A DNA stretch of 64,000 nt from Triplophysa rosa (taxonomy: Eukaryota > Chordata > Actinopteri > Cypriniformes > Nemacheilidae): positions 5,923,388 through 5,987,387 of the forward strand of contig NC_079901.1 of NCBI RefSeq assembly GCF_024868665.1, written 5' to 3'. A program made the position numbers and the translations under genes. The notes under the pieces are model-generated. The model saw nothing but the letters and a program-made list of their open reading frames with translations, was not told the origin of the DNA and did not search any database. How positions within the stretch are numbered: the stretch's first letter is position 1; each line of letters begins with the position of its first letter. Below are positions 1-13,639 of the stretch, one piece after another.

Positions 1-845
<845 letters not shown>

Positions 846-897
846 CGCTAAAAAAAACCTATAGATCATAATAGTTAACAAGCAGGGAGGGCACCTT

Positions 898-2060
898 AAA
901 AGGGACATGTCACCCAAAAATGAAAATTCGGTAACACTTTACATTAAGGTTCCCTTCATGAAGCATTTATAAATGTGTTCAGAAATGTCATTTACAAATG
1001 CATTATAAAGCAGTTATAACTGCATAAATAAAAAGGAGGATTCTAACGAAATACCTTACAAATAGTGAGCCATTTTTAACTCATTTTTAACTTTTAACTA
1101 ATAAATGTATTTATTCATTATTTATTTGACTCAAAAGCAGATTCATTATTATCTTGATGTTGTTTGCAAAATAGGCTGTCAGACAGGAGATTCTTAACAT
1201 TTTTTTTTTAAGTTTGGTGTTTTGAAGTTGTGAACGAATAATTCACAGGCATCCGTTTTTCTTTAAATTGTACTTTCATAGGATGTCAATACTTCTAAAT
1301 ATGTGATTCACATCAGAGATGTAGCCTTGTGAGCAAGTATTCTGTTTCTACAATAAATAATAAATAAATGTTTTCTGGTTTTGATTAACTATTGGAAGTA
1401 ATTGAATCATTCATAAAACATCATAAACAAACAAGTTTACGACTACCTTTGTGCATTTAGTGTTAAAAAGTGATCAAAAGTTTGATTACTACTACTAGAA
1501 AATACTGCTTTGGATAAGCATCATGATTTGAAGGCATTCTGGAGGGCACCGTAAGACATTCGGGATCGGATCAAGAAAGCAACATGGTTTGAAAAGTGAC
1601 ATAAGATATGAAATATACAATAATAAGAAAAACCAACATAACACCCACCCTACAGTCCCCAGTCTGACAGCCTATTTTGCAAATAAATAATGAATAAATA
1701 CATTTAAGCATTTATTCACATGTGAGTTAAAAATAGCTCATTATTTGGCAGGTATTTCGTTAAATCCTTTTTATTGATGCAGTTATAACTGCTTTATAAT
1801 GCATTTGTAAATTACTTATTAATCATTAATGAACACATTTATAAATGCTTTATAAAGGGAACCTTAATGTAAAGTGTTACCGAAAATTCTTTCATCATGT
1901 ACTCACCCATTTCGAACCCGTATGACTTTCTTTCTACTGCAGAACACAAAAGAAGATATTTTGAAGAATGTTGGTAACCGAACAGCTGTGTTACTCCGTA
2001 TCTACACCGGACACGACCGGTGCGACGCGACACAACAAAAGACATTAGAAACGCATTAGA
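898..2060. mobile_element. Cyprinid-type palindromic MITE, split by another MITE
   Basis: The left piece (898-929, 'cacccaaaaatgaaaattc') and right piece (1890 to about 2060, with 'tgactttctttctactgcag' and 'aagatattttgaagaatgtt') are the two parts of a MITE common in cyprinid genomes. A second element (930-1881) separates them. Other copies in this window are at 12452-12875, 14078-14392 and 59241-59499. Confidence 0.7.
930..1881. mobile_element. hAT-like MITE with long terminal inverted repeats
   Basis: The ends are inverted copies of 'ggtaacactttacattaagg' (left from 930, right ending 1881). Direct 8-bp copies of 'gaaaattc' flank it at 922-929 and 1882-1889, the length expected of a hAT-type target duplication. 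Long sub-terminal inverted homology ('aaataaatgtatttattcat' regions) continues inward. There is no transposase frame, so it is non-autonomous. Confidence 0.8.
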
Positions 2061-2875
2061 ACCCATTATAATTTTACATTTTCTCCACACTGGATGTGCC
2101 TGTCGCGTCCGGTGTTACATGGCCGTAGGAAAATTAAGACCTGTTTAAAATGATTTAAGTTTAAAATATTTTTTATTTTAATCACAATACTTCAGTGAAT
2201 TTAAGACTTTTTAATGCCTACATTTTTTATTTTGGAATTTAAGACTTTTAAAGACCCAGGGAAACCCTGTATATTATCTTTATTTGTATTCAGAATAACA
2301 AAGAAGTGTATACAGGTCTTCAATATTTTATTTTAATAGTTTATTGAATTATTGAATTGTACTTTTGCAACTACATAAAATTAAACTGTTTACATAATTT
2401 TGTTCCTGTTCTATTTGCCATTTGTTCTTATTTCACTGTTGACTGTTTACTGCTCTTTAATACTTGCTTGATAACTTTTTACTTACTGTACATTACTGAG
2501 CTGAAGTGGTGCCTTAAGTTTCAGGTACAAACAAAAAACCTGGCAACATAGAGACAGTGATAAATAACTAAAAGCATTACTACAACCTGTGTGCTCATTT
2601 AGCCTACGTTAGGGGTGTTCGATTTTAGAGTCGACTCCTTGACTCCATTTACCATAATTCAAAACAGGGATAACACAAATAATATCAAATAACTGAATGC
2701 CCAGGTCAGGAATGTTTTGCTGGCAATTCATTTCCAAAGGTGCTCGCAAACAAATGTGCATGTGTGATTGGCAGTGCAAAACATTATAAAGCAGCTTGCC
2801 ATGAATGCACTCATTAGCACAGTTACAGGGAGTGACGGGTGACATGACAAAAACCATTACTGTCGCTAGTTTTGG
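2061..2875. other. Intergenic, nothing recognised
   Basis: AT-rich sequence with short open frames on both strands, none resembling a known protein. Confidence 0.4.
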
Positions 2876-3340
2876 CCATTGTCTATAGACCCCCAGGCCC
2901 CTACACTGATTTTCTAAAAGAGTTTGCGGACTTTATGTCAGATCTACTACTGGTTCATGCTGACAAAGCACTAATTGCTGGAGATTTCAACATTCACGTA
3001 GAAGAGAGAAACGCGTAAATTAGAGCGCAAATGGAGACAAACAAAACTAGAGGCTGAGCACCTCCGGAACCTCGTAGATACTAACCAAAACAATCCAAGG
3101 TTTTTATTTAGAATGGTAGACTACCCTAACAAATAACCAGACATCAACTGATCCAAATATTCCAGCTCACCTTAGAAGTAATGACTTCATGCTAATTTTC
3201 ACAGAAAAAATTGAAAACATTAGAGAAAAAATAACTAATGCTAAACCTTTAAGTCTGTCCTATGAACCAACATCAGTTATCCCCCCTCTTGAACACTTGC
3301 CATGTTTCTCACCAATAGGCCAAGAAGATTTTTTTGTTTG
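2876..3340 (+). mobile_element. L2/CR1-type LINE ORF2 fragment (endonuclease to early RT)
   Basis: On the plus strand the sequence encodes pieces matching the intact LINE ORF2 at 42053-45019. These are [15 protein letters not shown] and GDFNIHV of the endonuclease, then [13 protein letters not shown], then a region ending near FSPIGQED. Blocks between them are missing and frame breaks occur, so this is a decayed, internally deleted copy. The homology stops at about 3335, where unrelated repeats begin, and resumes at 7135. Confidence 0.85.
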
Positions 3341-3639
3341 TTGTTTGCAGGCTGAAGCTTGAGTGAGTTTGAGCCAAGCTTGTGTGTCTGTCAATATTAC
3401 GGACGTTTTGGGTCGGGCTGCGTACAGTCTTCCAACAAACGGAGCGAATTGTCCTCCGCACATTTGTGTGGTTACCCGATTGGCTGGGTTATGAAATCTT
3501 ATGAGTACGGTACGTGGGTTAAACCTTATCCAAGTTAGCCACTTATAATGAGCCGTTAACGCTAATTTTATTGTAGACTTATTGGTGGCATTTTATGGTC
3601 CCTGTTCTCCTGAATGAACTTCGTCTACAGACAGTTTGA

Positions 3640-6246
3640 ACGAGCCGCAACCGCCCAGTGCATTCATCGGTTGGTTGTTTACCTGTTTGGTTGGGAAGAT
3701 TCTACCATCATGGTAGGTACTGTAATTTTAAATTTGTGTTGGGATGTTGCAATTTTGTCCAATCTGTCTAAACGTTAATTGCATTACAGACAGATTGGTT
3801 GCGTCTCTACCAGCGATTACTTCCCGCGCTTCTGGGCTACGTGGGAGTTATCCGGGGGCGCTGATGTTTTGCTTTGCTATAGTTTAGTGTTACAGTGAGG
3901 GAAATAAGTATTTGATCCCCTGCTGATTTTGTAAGTTTGCCTACTTACAAACAAATGAAGGGTCTATAATTTTTATGGTGGGTTTATTTTAACTGATAGA
4001 CACAGAATATTTAAAAAAATCAGGGGAAAAAAATGTTATATAAAGGTTATAAATTGATTTGCATTTCAGTCAGTGAAATAAGTATTTGATCCCCTACCAA
4101 CTAGCAAGAATTCTGGCTCCACAGATTGGTTATGTGCCTATATGGACCACAGATTAGTCCTGTCACTTTAAGAAAGTACTCCTAAATCAGCTTGTTATGT
4201 ATATAAAAGATGCCTGCCAACAGAATCTGTATCTTCCAGTTCAACCTCTCCAACACCATGGTCCAGACCAAATAGGTTTTAAAGGATGTCAGCGACAAGA
4301 TTGGAGACCTGCACAAACCTTGAATAGGCTACAGACAGAAGCTTGGTGAGAAGGAGACAACTGTTGGTGTGATTATTTGGAAATAGAAGATATACAAAAT
4401 AACTATCAAATGCCCTTGTTCTGGAGCTCCCTGCAATATTTCCCCAATGGGGTAAAGATGATCATGAGAAATGTTAAAGATCAGCCCAGAACTACACGGA
4501 AGAAGCCTGTTAATGATTTCAAGACAGTTGGGAACACAGTTAGCAAGCAAAACATTGGTAACACATTGGTAACACGCTATGCCACAGTAGACTGAAATCC
4601 TGAAGCACCCGCAAGGTCCTCCTGCCCAAGAAGGCCCGCCTGGCTCGTCTTAAGTTTGACAATGAACATAAAAATGATTCAGAAAAGGCTTTGGCGAAAG
4701 TGCTGGCACTGCTGTGAGACCAAAATGGACTCCTGTGTTTGGAGGGAGAGAAATGCTGACTATGAGCCCAAGAACATCATGTCTACAGAGAAGCACAGTG
4801 TTGGAAACATTCTGCTTTAGGGCTTTTTCTCTGCTACAGGTATACAGGATGACTTCACCGCATTGAGGGGCTGAGGGACGGGCCCATGTACCGTAAAATC
4901 TTGGACGAGAACCTCCTCCCCTTAACTAGGTCACTGAAGATGGGTCATGGATGAGCCTTTAACATGACAAAGACGCAAAACATATTGCCAAGACAACCAA
5001 ATAGTGGCTTAAGGAGAAGCACATTAAATGTCCTAGCCAGTCTCTAGACCCTAGTCCTATAGAACCTCTGTGAAGGAGGCTAAAACTCCAATTTGCTGAG
5101 CGACAGCCAAGAAACCTTAAAGATTGACAGAGGAGTGGACTAAATGTATCCGGACACATGTGCAAACCTGGTGACCAACTATCAGAAATGTCTGACCTCT
5201 GTGCTTGCCAACAAGGGTTTCTCCACAAAGTACAAAGTTATGTTTTGCTTGGGGATCAAATACTTATTTCACTGACTGAAATGCAAATCAATTTATAACC
5301 TTTATATAACATTTTTTTCCCCTGATTTTTTTTAATATTCTGTGTCTATCAGTTAAAATAAACCCACCATAAAAATTATAGACCCTTCATTTGTTTGTAA
5401 GTAGGCAAACTTACAAAATCAGCAGGGGATCAAATACTTATTTCCCTCACTGTATTTTGCTTTACCTTTTTTTTATTTACATTGCTTTTTGTTTGGCACT
5501 ACTGTTTCTATTGCTTTTGTTTTGTTTTTGTTTGGTGTTACTGAGGCTAAACCAGCTGTGCTTTTCTACATTGGCTAGCCCTGACGATGCTGCTGCAGTT
5601 GCATATTTAATTTATTTTTTTGATTATATTATATTGTTTTTTATAATTGTTATTTTGTATTCATGCGTGCAGGTGCGTAGTTGTGAACAAGTAGAGCGCC
5701 TGCTTGCTATACTGCACAGCAGTGCACAGGAATTGCAGAGTGCCTGCAGCCTTATTGAAACTTGTGCCCACTGTTGTGCCAAACATATTTTCCATCTATT
5801 TTGTTACAGGAGCTGAGTGTCGAAGGTGGGGCGGAGTTTGGGGTGATCTCCTACGAGTGCTGTGGTGTGTGTGTGCGCATGAGCGTGTGTGCACCGGTGT
5901 AACCAGTGTGAGGTGCTGTGCGGCCTGTTGTGCCCCTGGCCCCTGCGATCGTGCCTCGGCTCCTGTCCCCCTTTTTGCTTTGGAAGTGTCTGTTGCCACA
6001 GGTTGCTTGTTTGCTGCATTTTGCTATCTTAGCTATTTTTTGTTGTTTATTATTTTTTTTTTATTATTTTCCTTTGTGTCAGTTGATTTGATATTGTGTG
6101 AGGATCTTTTTTTAATAAAAGTATATATATTTCTATGCTCACGTCTCCTGCCACTTACTGAAATGAACCTGTTTGCCTAAAGTGTAAGAATACTTCCTCA
6201 ACCCTGGCGAGTATCCAGGGTGGCGTAGTCGCTCTCTATTCAGTGA
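3640..6246 (+). repeat. Tandem transcript-like repeat, unit A (split by a Tc1 element)
   Basis: The unit begins near 'cgagccgcaaccgccc' and ends just before the same start in unit B. Apart from the Tc1 insertion (3893-5452) it is about 1.05 kb. It contains donor-like 'atcatg|gtaggt' (about 3710), acceptor-like 'gcattacag' (about 3790) and 'ttgttacag|gagctgag' (about 5810), and an AATAAA at about 6113. The layout looks like a short spliced transcript or processed element, but no protein is recognised. Confidence 0.6.
3893..5452. mobile_element. Tc1/mariner-type DNA transposon, degenerate
   Basis: A 1560-bp element with inverted ends 'cagtgagggaaataagtatt'. Both ends also carry the internal 'aagtatttgatccc' motif, and TA duplications flank it at 3891-3892 and 5453-5454. 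The interior (about 4250-5230) still resembles a Tc1 transposase gene in short stretches, but stops and frameshifts break it throughout. It sits inside unit A of the tandem repeat; unit B lacks it, so insertion followed the duplication or hit one copy only. Confidence 0.92.
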
Positions 6247-7134
6247 ACGAGCCGGCAACCGCCCGGTACGTTCATCGGTGGGTTGTTTACCTGTTTGGTT
6301 GGGGTTGGGAAGATTTGACCTTTATGGTAGGTGATTTTTAATTTGTGTTATGATGTGGTAAATTTGTCCAATCTGTCTAAATGATTAATTGCATTACAGA
6401 CAGATCGATCGCGTCTCTACCAGCGATTAACTCCCGCGCTTCTGGACTAGGCGAGAATTATTATCTGGAGGCGCTGTTGCTTTACTGTTTGCTTTGTTAT
6501 TTACTTTATTATTTACTTTGCTTTTATTGTTTTTGCTGTTGCTTTTCTCTTGTTTCTTGTAGTTATTTTGTGTTTTTGCGTGAAGAAGCATAGTTGTGAG
6601 CAAGCAGAACGCCCGCTTACTATACTGTACTGCACGTGAGTTGCAGAGTGTCTGCGGTCTCCTTGTTGGAGTTGTGCCGATAGTGAAAGCACAACATACT
6701 TTTATCCATTTTTTTGTTGCAGGAGCTGAGTGCCGAAGGCGGGGTGGATTTTTGGGCGGTGGTGTTGTCCTCTCACGAGTGCTGTGCCGTGGTGTGTGTG
6801 CACAAGTGTAACCAGTGTGAGGTGTTGAGGCCGGTTGCACCCCTAGTCCCTGCTGTCGTGCCTCGGCTCCTGTGTCTTGGGTTTTGGAAGCATCTGTTGA
6901 CACGGGTTGTCCATTTTGCCATTTAATTTGTTTTGGTTTATTATGTTATTTTTTTCCCTTTTTTGGTTTGTTTCAGTTGATTTGATATTGTATTAGGATC
7001 TTTTAATAAAAGTATATATATTTCTATGCTCACGTCTCTTCCCACTTACTGAAATGAACCTCTTTGCCTAAAGTTAAGAATACTTCCTTGTCCCTGGCGA
7101 GTATCCAAGGTGGCGTAGTCGCTCCCTATTCAGT
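6247..7134 (+). repeat. Tandem transcript-like repeat, unit B
   Basis: A second direct copy of the 3640-6246 unit without the Tc1 insertion, about 890 bp. It shares the start 'gaacgagccggcaaccgccc', the donor-like 'tttatg|gtaggt', the acceptor-like 'tttgttgcag|gagctgag' (about 6720), a GT-rich stretch, 'aataaaagtatatatatttc' (about 7005) and the terminal 'ggcgtagtcgctccctattc'. LINE sequence resumes immediately after it. Confidence 0.65.
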
Positions 7135-7495
7135 GGTCAATTGGTGTCAGGTCACATATGGATTACCTCAAGGATCGGTTTTAGGACCCTTGATATTCTC
7201 TAAATACATGCTGCCCCTAGGTAACATTATTAGAAAACATGGGATTAGTCTTCATAACTATGCAGACGATACTCAGTTATACATATCATCTAGACCGTAC
7301 GAAACCTCAAAATTAACAAAACTGGTAGAGTGCATTCAGGACATAAAACATTGGAATAAAGTAATTTTCTTCTGCTAAATTCAGATAAGACAGAGATATT
7401 ACTTATCAGACCAAATACCTGCAAGAAGAATATTACAGATTACAACTTGCAAATAGAAGGATGCACTGTTACCTCAGCAAATACAGTTAAAGACC
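7135..7495 (+). mobile_element. L2/CR1-type LINE reverse transcriptase fragment
   Basis: The plus strand encodes [20 protein letters not shown] and [13 protein letters not shown], the RT active-site motif region. It continues to a degenerate stretch ending near IEGCTVTSANTVKD. It matches the RT of the intact LINE at 42053-45019, is frameshifted after about 7370, and ends where a hAT-like end ('caggggtgggcaaac') begins. Confidence 0.9.
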
Positions 7496-7502
7496 AATGC
7501 CA

Positions 7503-8000
7503 GGGGTGGGCAAACTTTTTACCTCGAGGGCCACATCAAGTTTTTGAATCCTTGTTAAGGGCCGCATATTCGCACATTAAATTAAATCTTTTTTTATTTA
7601 TTCCAAACTGAAATTTGATAACTACTGCAGTGTTTGTACATGCAATACCTTCTACCCTGTGTTTTATAAATACTTTTATATTGAAAAAAAAGGCAAAACA
7701 TTTGCACACTGTCATAAGACAGTTCTCTATGTTCAGGGGTGTGCAATTAATCCCAATGGGCCACATGAGAAATGGGACTGTAGTGGAGGGCTGAACCAAA
7801 AGGGTAAACTTAATTCTGCTCAATGCTTAATTTATGGCTTTTAAAATGCAATAAATATCTAAACTGATCTAACTCTTTTATATTTAAAAAGAAAAACCAC
7901 CACCACTAATACTTTTCTGCACCTGTACCCTTTGTGCATATCACTGGTTGGTTATACATGTACTAATGTGAAATCAGATGTGTAATATACATGTCTAAAA
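7503..8000. mobile_element. hAT-type element ends, degenerate
   Basis: The segment opens with 'caggggtgggcaaacttttt' and 'gagggccacatcaag', the usual look of a non-autonomous hAT end. A second similar end, 'caggggtgtgcaattaatcc', lies at 7735. No transposase is preserved, and partner ends and target duplications are not clear. Confidence 0.55.
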
Positions 8001-8167
8001 AAATAAAACATTGTAATATTACAATACGAGTTAAACATTTGGCATTGCAAACCGCTCTCAATTTAATTTATATCCATTGTGAGCCATATTTACAATTATT
8101 CTGGTTCTCGAATCTGATTGGTTAAGAGCTACGCCATATTCACCAGTATCACTACTGTAACTATATG

Positions 8168-8390
8168 AAGAGTTTGGTTCCGTTTTTAAAAAAATTCAAA
8201 AATCATGTTTTTATTATGTTATCATGTTTTTCTTGTGATTTATTGCGGTAGTTAGCTGTATTTTTTGAGTAAGTGTGGCTTGAAATCAAAAAGCAACTGC
8301 ACTTTGATATGAATTGGAAGGCACAATAAAAATACATGATTTTAGATTTTTTTTAAAAACAGAGTTATCTCATTTTCGAACCAAACTCTT
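8168..8390. mobile_element. Small palindromic MITE (aagagtttggttc ends)
   Basis: The left end 'aagagtttggttcc' and right end 'gaaccaaactctt' are inverted copies, and the homology continues inward ('aaaatcatgtttttatt' against 'aaaaatacatgatttt'). One half of the same family recurs at about 54638-54720 inside trpc6 intron 6. Confidence 0.7.
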
Positions 8391-8680
8391 ATATCTATGA
8401 CGGGAACCATTTCACAGTCTGTCACTCCGCCATTGAGCTAAATCGGACTTATAAGAAGTGAAATTAAAAGCAGTCTCTCTTAGAGCATTTCTCAGCAATA
8501 GTGACCGATTGCAGAACAGCAGACCCCTACGTCACAGCCGTATCTCTTTCTCAGCGCTCAGGACGCAAGTGTCTCGAGACGCGCTTTTGATAACAGAAAT
8601 TCCCGCCTCAGCGCGAGGCGCTTCAAAAGACACGATACGCCATCGCAGCGTTTAAACATGTCCGTCTAGCTAGCGCAATA

Positions 8681-9875
8681 GTATGGAGCGATTTTAGTCT
8701 CATTAATTATTCACGCGTAAAACAAGATACACACATGCGTAAACAGTTTCACATGAACAAAACCTAATTTACGTGCACAAAGTATACTTATACATTTACA
8801 AAAAGCAATTCACGTGCGTAAAACAAAACTATTTTCTCATAAAGTACGTTTCGCAAACATACGACTGTGCACAAATATTTCGAAAGTTTAAAATGTACAT
8901 GTTTATCGTGTTATGTGAATGTGCAAATCGTCACTCACGTGTGAATCGGCTTGGATGTGTGTGTGTGTGTGTGTTTTGAGACTGTCCTGGCAGCGCAACC
9001 CCTCCCACGTGGGTTGTCGTACTCTTTAGCCAATCAGATTCAACCTTACCATTCAACCAATCATAATCATGGAGAGCACAGAACTCAAGGAGCTCTAATG
9101 TTAGCACTAAAGGCTCGTTTGTACAGTTTCGCTAATCTACTCTCTGAGCTGTGATGCTGTATTAAAACATAATACAGCCACGCAATAAAACTGTTTTTAT
9201 TCATTTATTTTGTAGGAGAAAAGTATGAAATAGTGAGTGAACATGACCACTTAAAAACTACACAACCAGAAGTCACTTCCACTGAACTGCTAAAATCCGT
9301 CTGGGTAACAAACTGTGAAACTGTGTTCCTGATGAGATATGTTCATGTTTGTATGTCCATACAATGTATGTTTTAAATGAACAAGGACAATAAATAACTA
9401 GTTCTTGGAAACATTGTTTTGTATGGGCGCATAGATTTGTAGCTGCGCAAAAGGTGCGCAGAGCCGTTTTCCTTGAGTCCTGTTCTCTCCGCGTTTATGA
9501 TTCGTTGAATGGTAAGGTTGAATCTGATTGGCTAAAGAGTACGACAACCCACGTGGGAGGGGTTGCGCTGCCAGGACATCTCAAAAAACACACACACACA
9601 TCCAAGCCGATTCACACGTGAGTGACGATTTGCACATTCACATAACACGATAAACGTATACATTTTAAACTTTCGAAATATTTGCGCACAGTCGTATGTT
9701 TGCGAAACGTACTTTATGAGAAAATACTTTTGTTTTACGCACGTGAATTGCTTTTTGTAAATGTATATGTATACTTTGTGCACGTAATTTAGGTTTTGTT
9801 CATGTGAAACTGTTTACGCATGTGTGTATCTTGTTTTACGCGTGAATAATTAATGAGACTAAAATCGCTCCATAC
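8681..9875. mobile_element. Foldback element with two ~375-bp inverted arms
   Basis: The left arm 8681 to about 9058 and right arm about 9503 to 9875 are near-identical inverted copies. They start 'gtatggagcgattttagtct' and run through 'cacgcgtaaaacaagatac' and 'cccctcccacgtgggttgtc', with a spacer of about 440 bp. Flanking 'aata' occurs on both sides. Short GT/CA runs differ in length between the arms. No transposase is visible. Confidence 0.85.
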
Positions 9876-10327
9876 AATAGCGCATGTCTCCCTCTTTTTT
9901 CATTTTTACTCTAGCTGCATAGCAGACTCGCGCCATCTAATGGATTGTGTCTGTATTACATCAAATTAGTAATTTTCACCAAAATCCTAACTGAAACGCA
10001 ATGTTATTAAATACATTTAAACAGTGCTCGAATTGAGTCAAGTCTTATGGGGGGTCCCCACCATAAGATTTTTTTTGGGTGGGGGTTAGTCTCGCAATAT
10101 ACAATTTATACAAAATACACAATATATTTGATCATAATATGCATAATTATATAATATTTATTAAAAACAGGCTTAAATAAAAGAACGGGCTTCTTTTACT
10201 GTATTTTGGATCAAATCAATGCAGGCTTGGTGAACAGAAATGACTTTTGAACAGTAGAGTACGTCCAACAGAATAATTCTAGCATTATTTACCAATGTAG
10301 TATTTACTATTTTCCCTTAAAAACTTC

Positions 10328-10475
10328 TGGGGTGTATTCCAGAAAGCAGGGTTAACTTACCGTCAGCTAAACCCCGAACTCTCGGTTGATTAACCCAAAC
10401 CTTGCTTATTCGGGGTATGTCGGTTCCAAATCACCTGAGAAGAGTTAGTGTAATCAACCTCCCGAAAGATACCCA
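10328..10475. repeat. Fragment of a common fish repeat
   Basis: The stretch 'ggggtgtattccagaaagcagg' followed by 'ctctcggttgattaacccaa' resembles a dispersed fish MITE. Only a partial copy is present. Confidence 0.4.
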
Positions 10476-12451
10476 CACTGTAAAAAAACCGTAATTTTAC
10501 AGAATTTTCCTGTTTTATTTGACAGTTTTTTTCTGTATTTTTGAAAAACAGGAAAAAAATGTCTAATTACAGAAATAAACTGTGAATTTGTTTTATTTTA
10601 CGGATTTTCCCTGTATTTTGGAAATACGGGGAAAAAATGTCAAATTACAGAAATAGACTGCGAATTTGTTTTATTTTACAGATTTTTTCCGCATATTTAA
10701 AATATGGTTAAAAATTGTCAAATTACAGAAATAGACAGAAAAGTTACATTGTTTATTTAAAAAGGTATCTGTGTATAATTGAATATAAAGTATATAAAGT
10801 CCTTTAGACAGGAAAAAATGAAAATATTCGTGTGATTTTACATCAAGAGCAGAGACATGTTCCTGTCCGTTTTGTTTTGTTGTTTCACTGGAACGAATAG
10901 TTTCTATGATAGCGTGATAGATTGAGGCACTCGTGAAGATTGTGCCCAGGAGCCAGAGCCACTGATAAAAGCAGCATGATTAAAAAAACAACACAAGGCT
11001 GTCTCTTATTAAACACAAACGAACGAAATGAATGCTCTGCTGTTCAAATAGAAATGCGTCCACGACGCGATATGTTTTAAAAGTACTTCGACTGCGTGTT
11101 GGCGTAAAAGAGCTGGTGAGTTAGTTTTCTATCCGAAAGAATCAGTTCGTGCATCAGAATCAGACATCACTACTGTGACTGACCAATCTAGTTCCGCTTG
11201 TTAAAGTAGTTCTGCTGCATTCAGTGTTTTGTTACGCATTTATTCTCATAATATAGTATGATAACATCATATAATACATTCTTTCTTTTAGTAGCCTACG
11301 CACATATTTACATGCCAGTTATGAAGATTTTATATCTTAGAAATTTTAGAATTCGCGCAAGGATACACCTTCTAAGCACAAAGTAGAGCAGCTGCGCACG
11401 TGATAGGACATCACCTCACCTCAGCCTAACCGCCAGTTTTGGAGAGGCGAAGCAGGTAAGATGCATATTTATTTATATAATAATATTAATATGTGTAAGT
11501 TCTAGCATTACATTTTTTAATGTATTAATATTGACCACATTTGGGAGCAGACCGGTAATCATTTAACGGTAATCTTTAAAATGTTTATCTTAAAAAGTAG
11601 GCCTCGGTTGATGGTAACGTTAATGTGTATTTATTTCTTTTTGCGTGATTTTAACCAAGTCCTACTTTATAACTTGTTAGTTTTGTGGTTTTAGTGCGTT
11701 CTATTGCATTTTAAGAGTTGCAAACCCCCCTAAAAGCCACCTTAGTCAAAAATGAAATTATGATTTTGTGTAACGTTAACATTAAACGCTTTCCACACAT
11801 AGTAACGTTAACTGTTAACTTATAACGTTACGTTACTCAAATAATTTTGCTTCAAAATCTGGTACAAGTTAAATGAAAGTAAATGGAGGAGCCTGATAAA
11901 AAAAATGCTTGTTTAACATACACAAAAAGAAGTCTGACGGATTTTGAGGGTTTTGCGTCCGACCTCTTCATTTTATTACTGAGTAACTTATCTAACGTTA
12001 CCTAACTTACTTGCCAAATTAGCCGTTGACGAATAGTAGACATTTTTAGACTTTATTGACAATTTCTGACAAATATAAATTGGCCTAAAAGTTAAAATAT
12101 GCCGTTACTGAGGCGATGGATTAAAGTTGAGTTCATTACAACGCCTGCATAGTGACATTCTTAAAAACGTATTAAACTCCAATGTAAGTATAGCTTTCAG
12201 ATATAGTCACAAAGATGATATGTTTAAATCAAGTGTGGTATGTACATTCAAGCCCGGTTTCTGTATAAGCAGAATCAGCGGAGCCACATGTGCTTGCATC
12301 TTCATATTTCGTCATATAACCGCGTCGTCATGATCTCCGTAATATTTCGTCAGTTTTCATATAGGATTCACTTTGGTATACGTTACAGTATGGAAAAACG
12401 TGAAAATACTGATTCTGCTCGGAGTGGAACGACATTTTTTTTTTCGTTTTA

Positions 12452-12875
12452 AAGGCATACTTCACCCAAAAATGAAAATCCTGTCATAATTTACTCACCT
12501 TCGAGTTTTTCCAACTGTGTATACATTTCTTTGTTCTGATGAACACGTAGAAAGATATTTGGAAGAATGCTTATAACCAAACAGATCTCAACACCCATTG
12601 ACTACCATAGTAGGAAAAAAACAATGGTAGTCAAAAGTGCCCCAGAACTGTTTGCTGACCTACATTCTTCAAAATGTCTTTTGTGTTCAACAAAACAAAA
12701 AAATATATAAAATAATTTTTCTTACTATGGTAGTCAATGGGTGTTGAGATCTGTTTGGTTGTAAGCATTGTTCCACATATCTTATCAGAACAAAGAAATG
12801 TATACACATTTGGAGCAACTCGAAGGTGAGTAAATGATGATAGAGTTTTCATTTGTGGGTGAAGTATCACTTTAA
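12452..12875. mobile_element. Cyprinid-type palindromic MITE
   Basis: Inverted ends 'cttcacccaaaaatgaaaat' and 'gtgggtgaagtatcacttta' surround an internal palindrome ('atctcaacacccattgac' against 'gtcaatgggtgttgagat'). It lies inside the ACACTGTAAAA element. Confidence 0.85.
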
Positions 12876-13639
12876 GCCCTGGTTGTCATCCTGTAAGTCT
12901 TTCACATTGCTGTTGGTTTGATTTTATTGAAATTCAACAGACACTGGACTGGAATGGCCACAATACATCTAGAAATGTTGATTTGAAATGAAAAGTTGGA
13001 ATGGTCTCTTAATTTCTCCAGGCTGTATACTGATAAGGACTTACTGGTTAGCAGATAGCATTTATTACTTTAGTACGTTTAGTATTTTAGACGTTTCTCA
13101 GTATATTTCTTTGGATTTTTGTAGATATCTTAACATGTCCCTTACACTTACATGTTTGATTTTCCTTCCTGCAAGTAAGCGGGGCTTCTTGAGCTAGTTC
13201 TCAAGTACTTCAGAGAGAAAGAGGATCAGATGTTCCGTAAAGTTGACCAGACAACCTTGCCTGATGAAGTGGACTGTGCTGGACTTCCAAGTACACCCTG
13301 CATAATTGTGTGTGTTATGTTTAAAAATTCTGAAGTGAAGCTATATTTAATATTTGTTGGAATTCATGTTCTATTTTGTCACAGTGTTATAGATCCCTTT
13401 TTGTCTTTCATGTTACGACAGGACGTTCTCCTTTGACTGCAGAGTACTTTATGTTATCTGTGGACCAGGTCATAGTTAACAGCCACATCATCATCTTCAG
13501 TGATGCTGTCAAGTTGATGTTTGTCTCATACTACTGCTTGAACATTTCCTATCCAGCTGAACAAGGAGCAACACTGGAATTTGTGCAGAGGTAAGAAAGA
13601 AGCTAATGTCAGTCAACATCCAATCACATACCACGCTCT

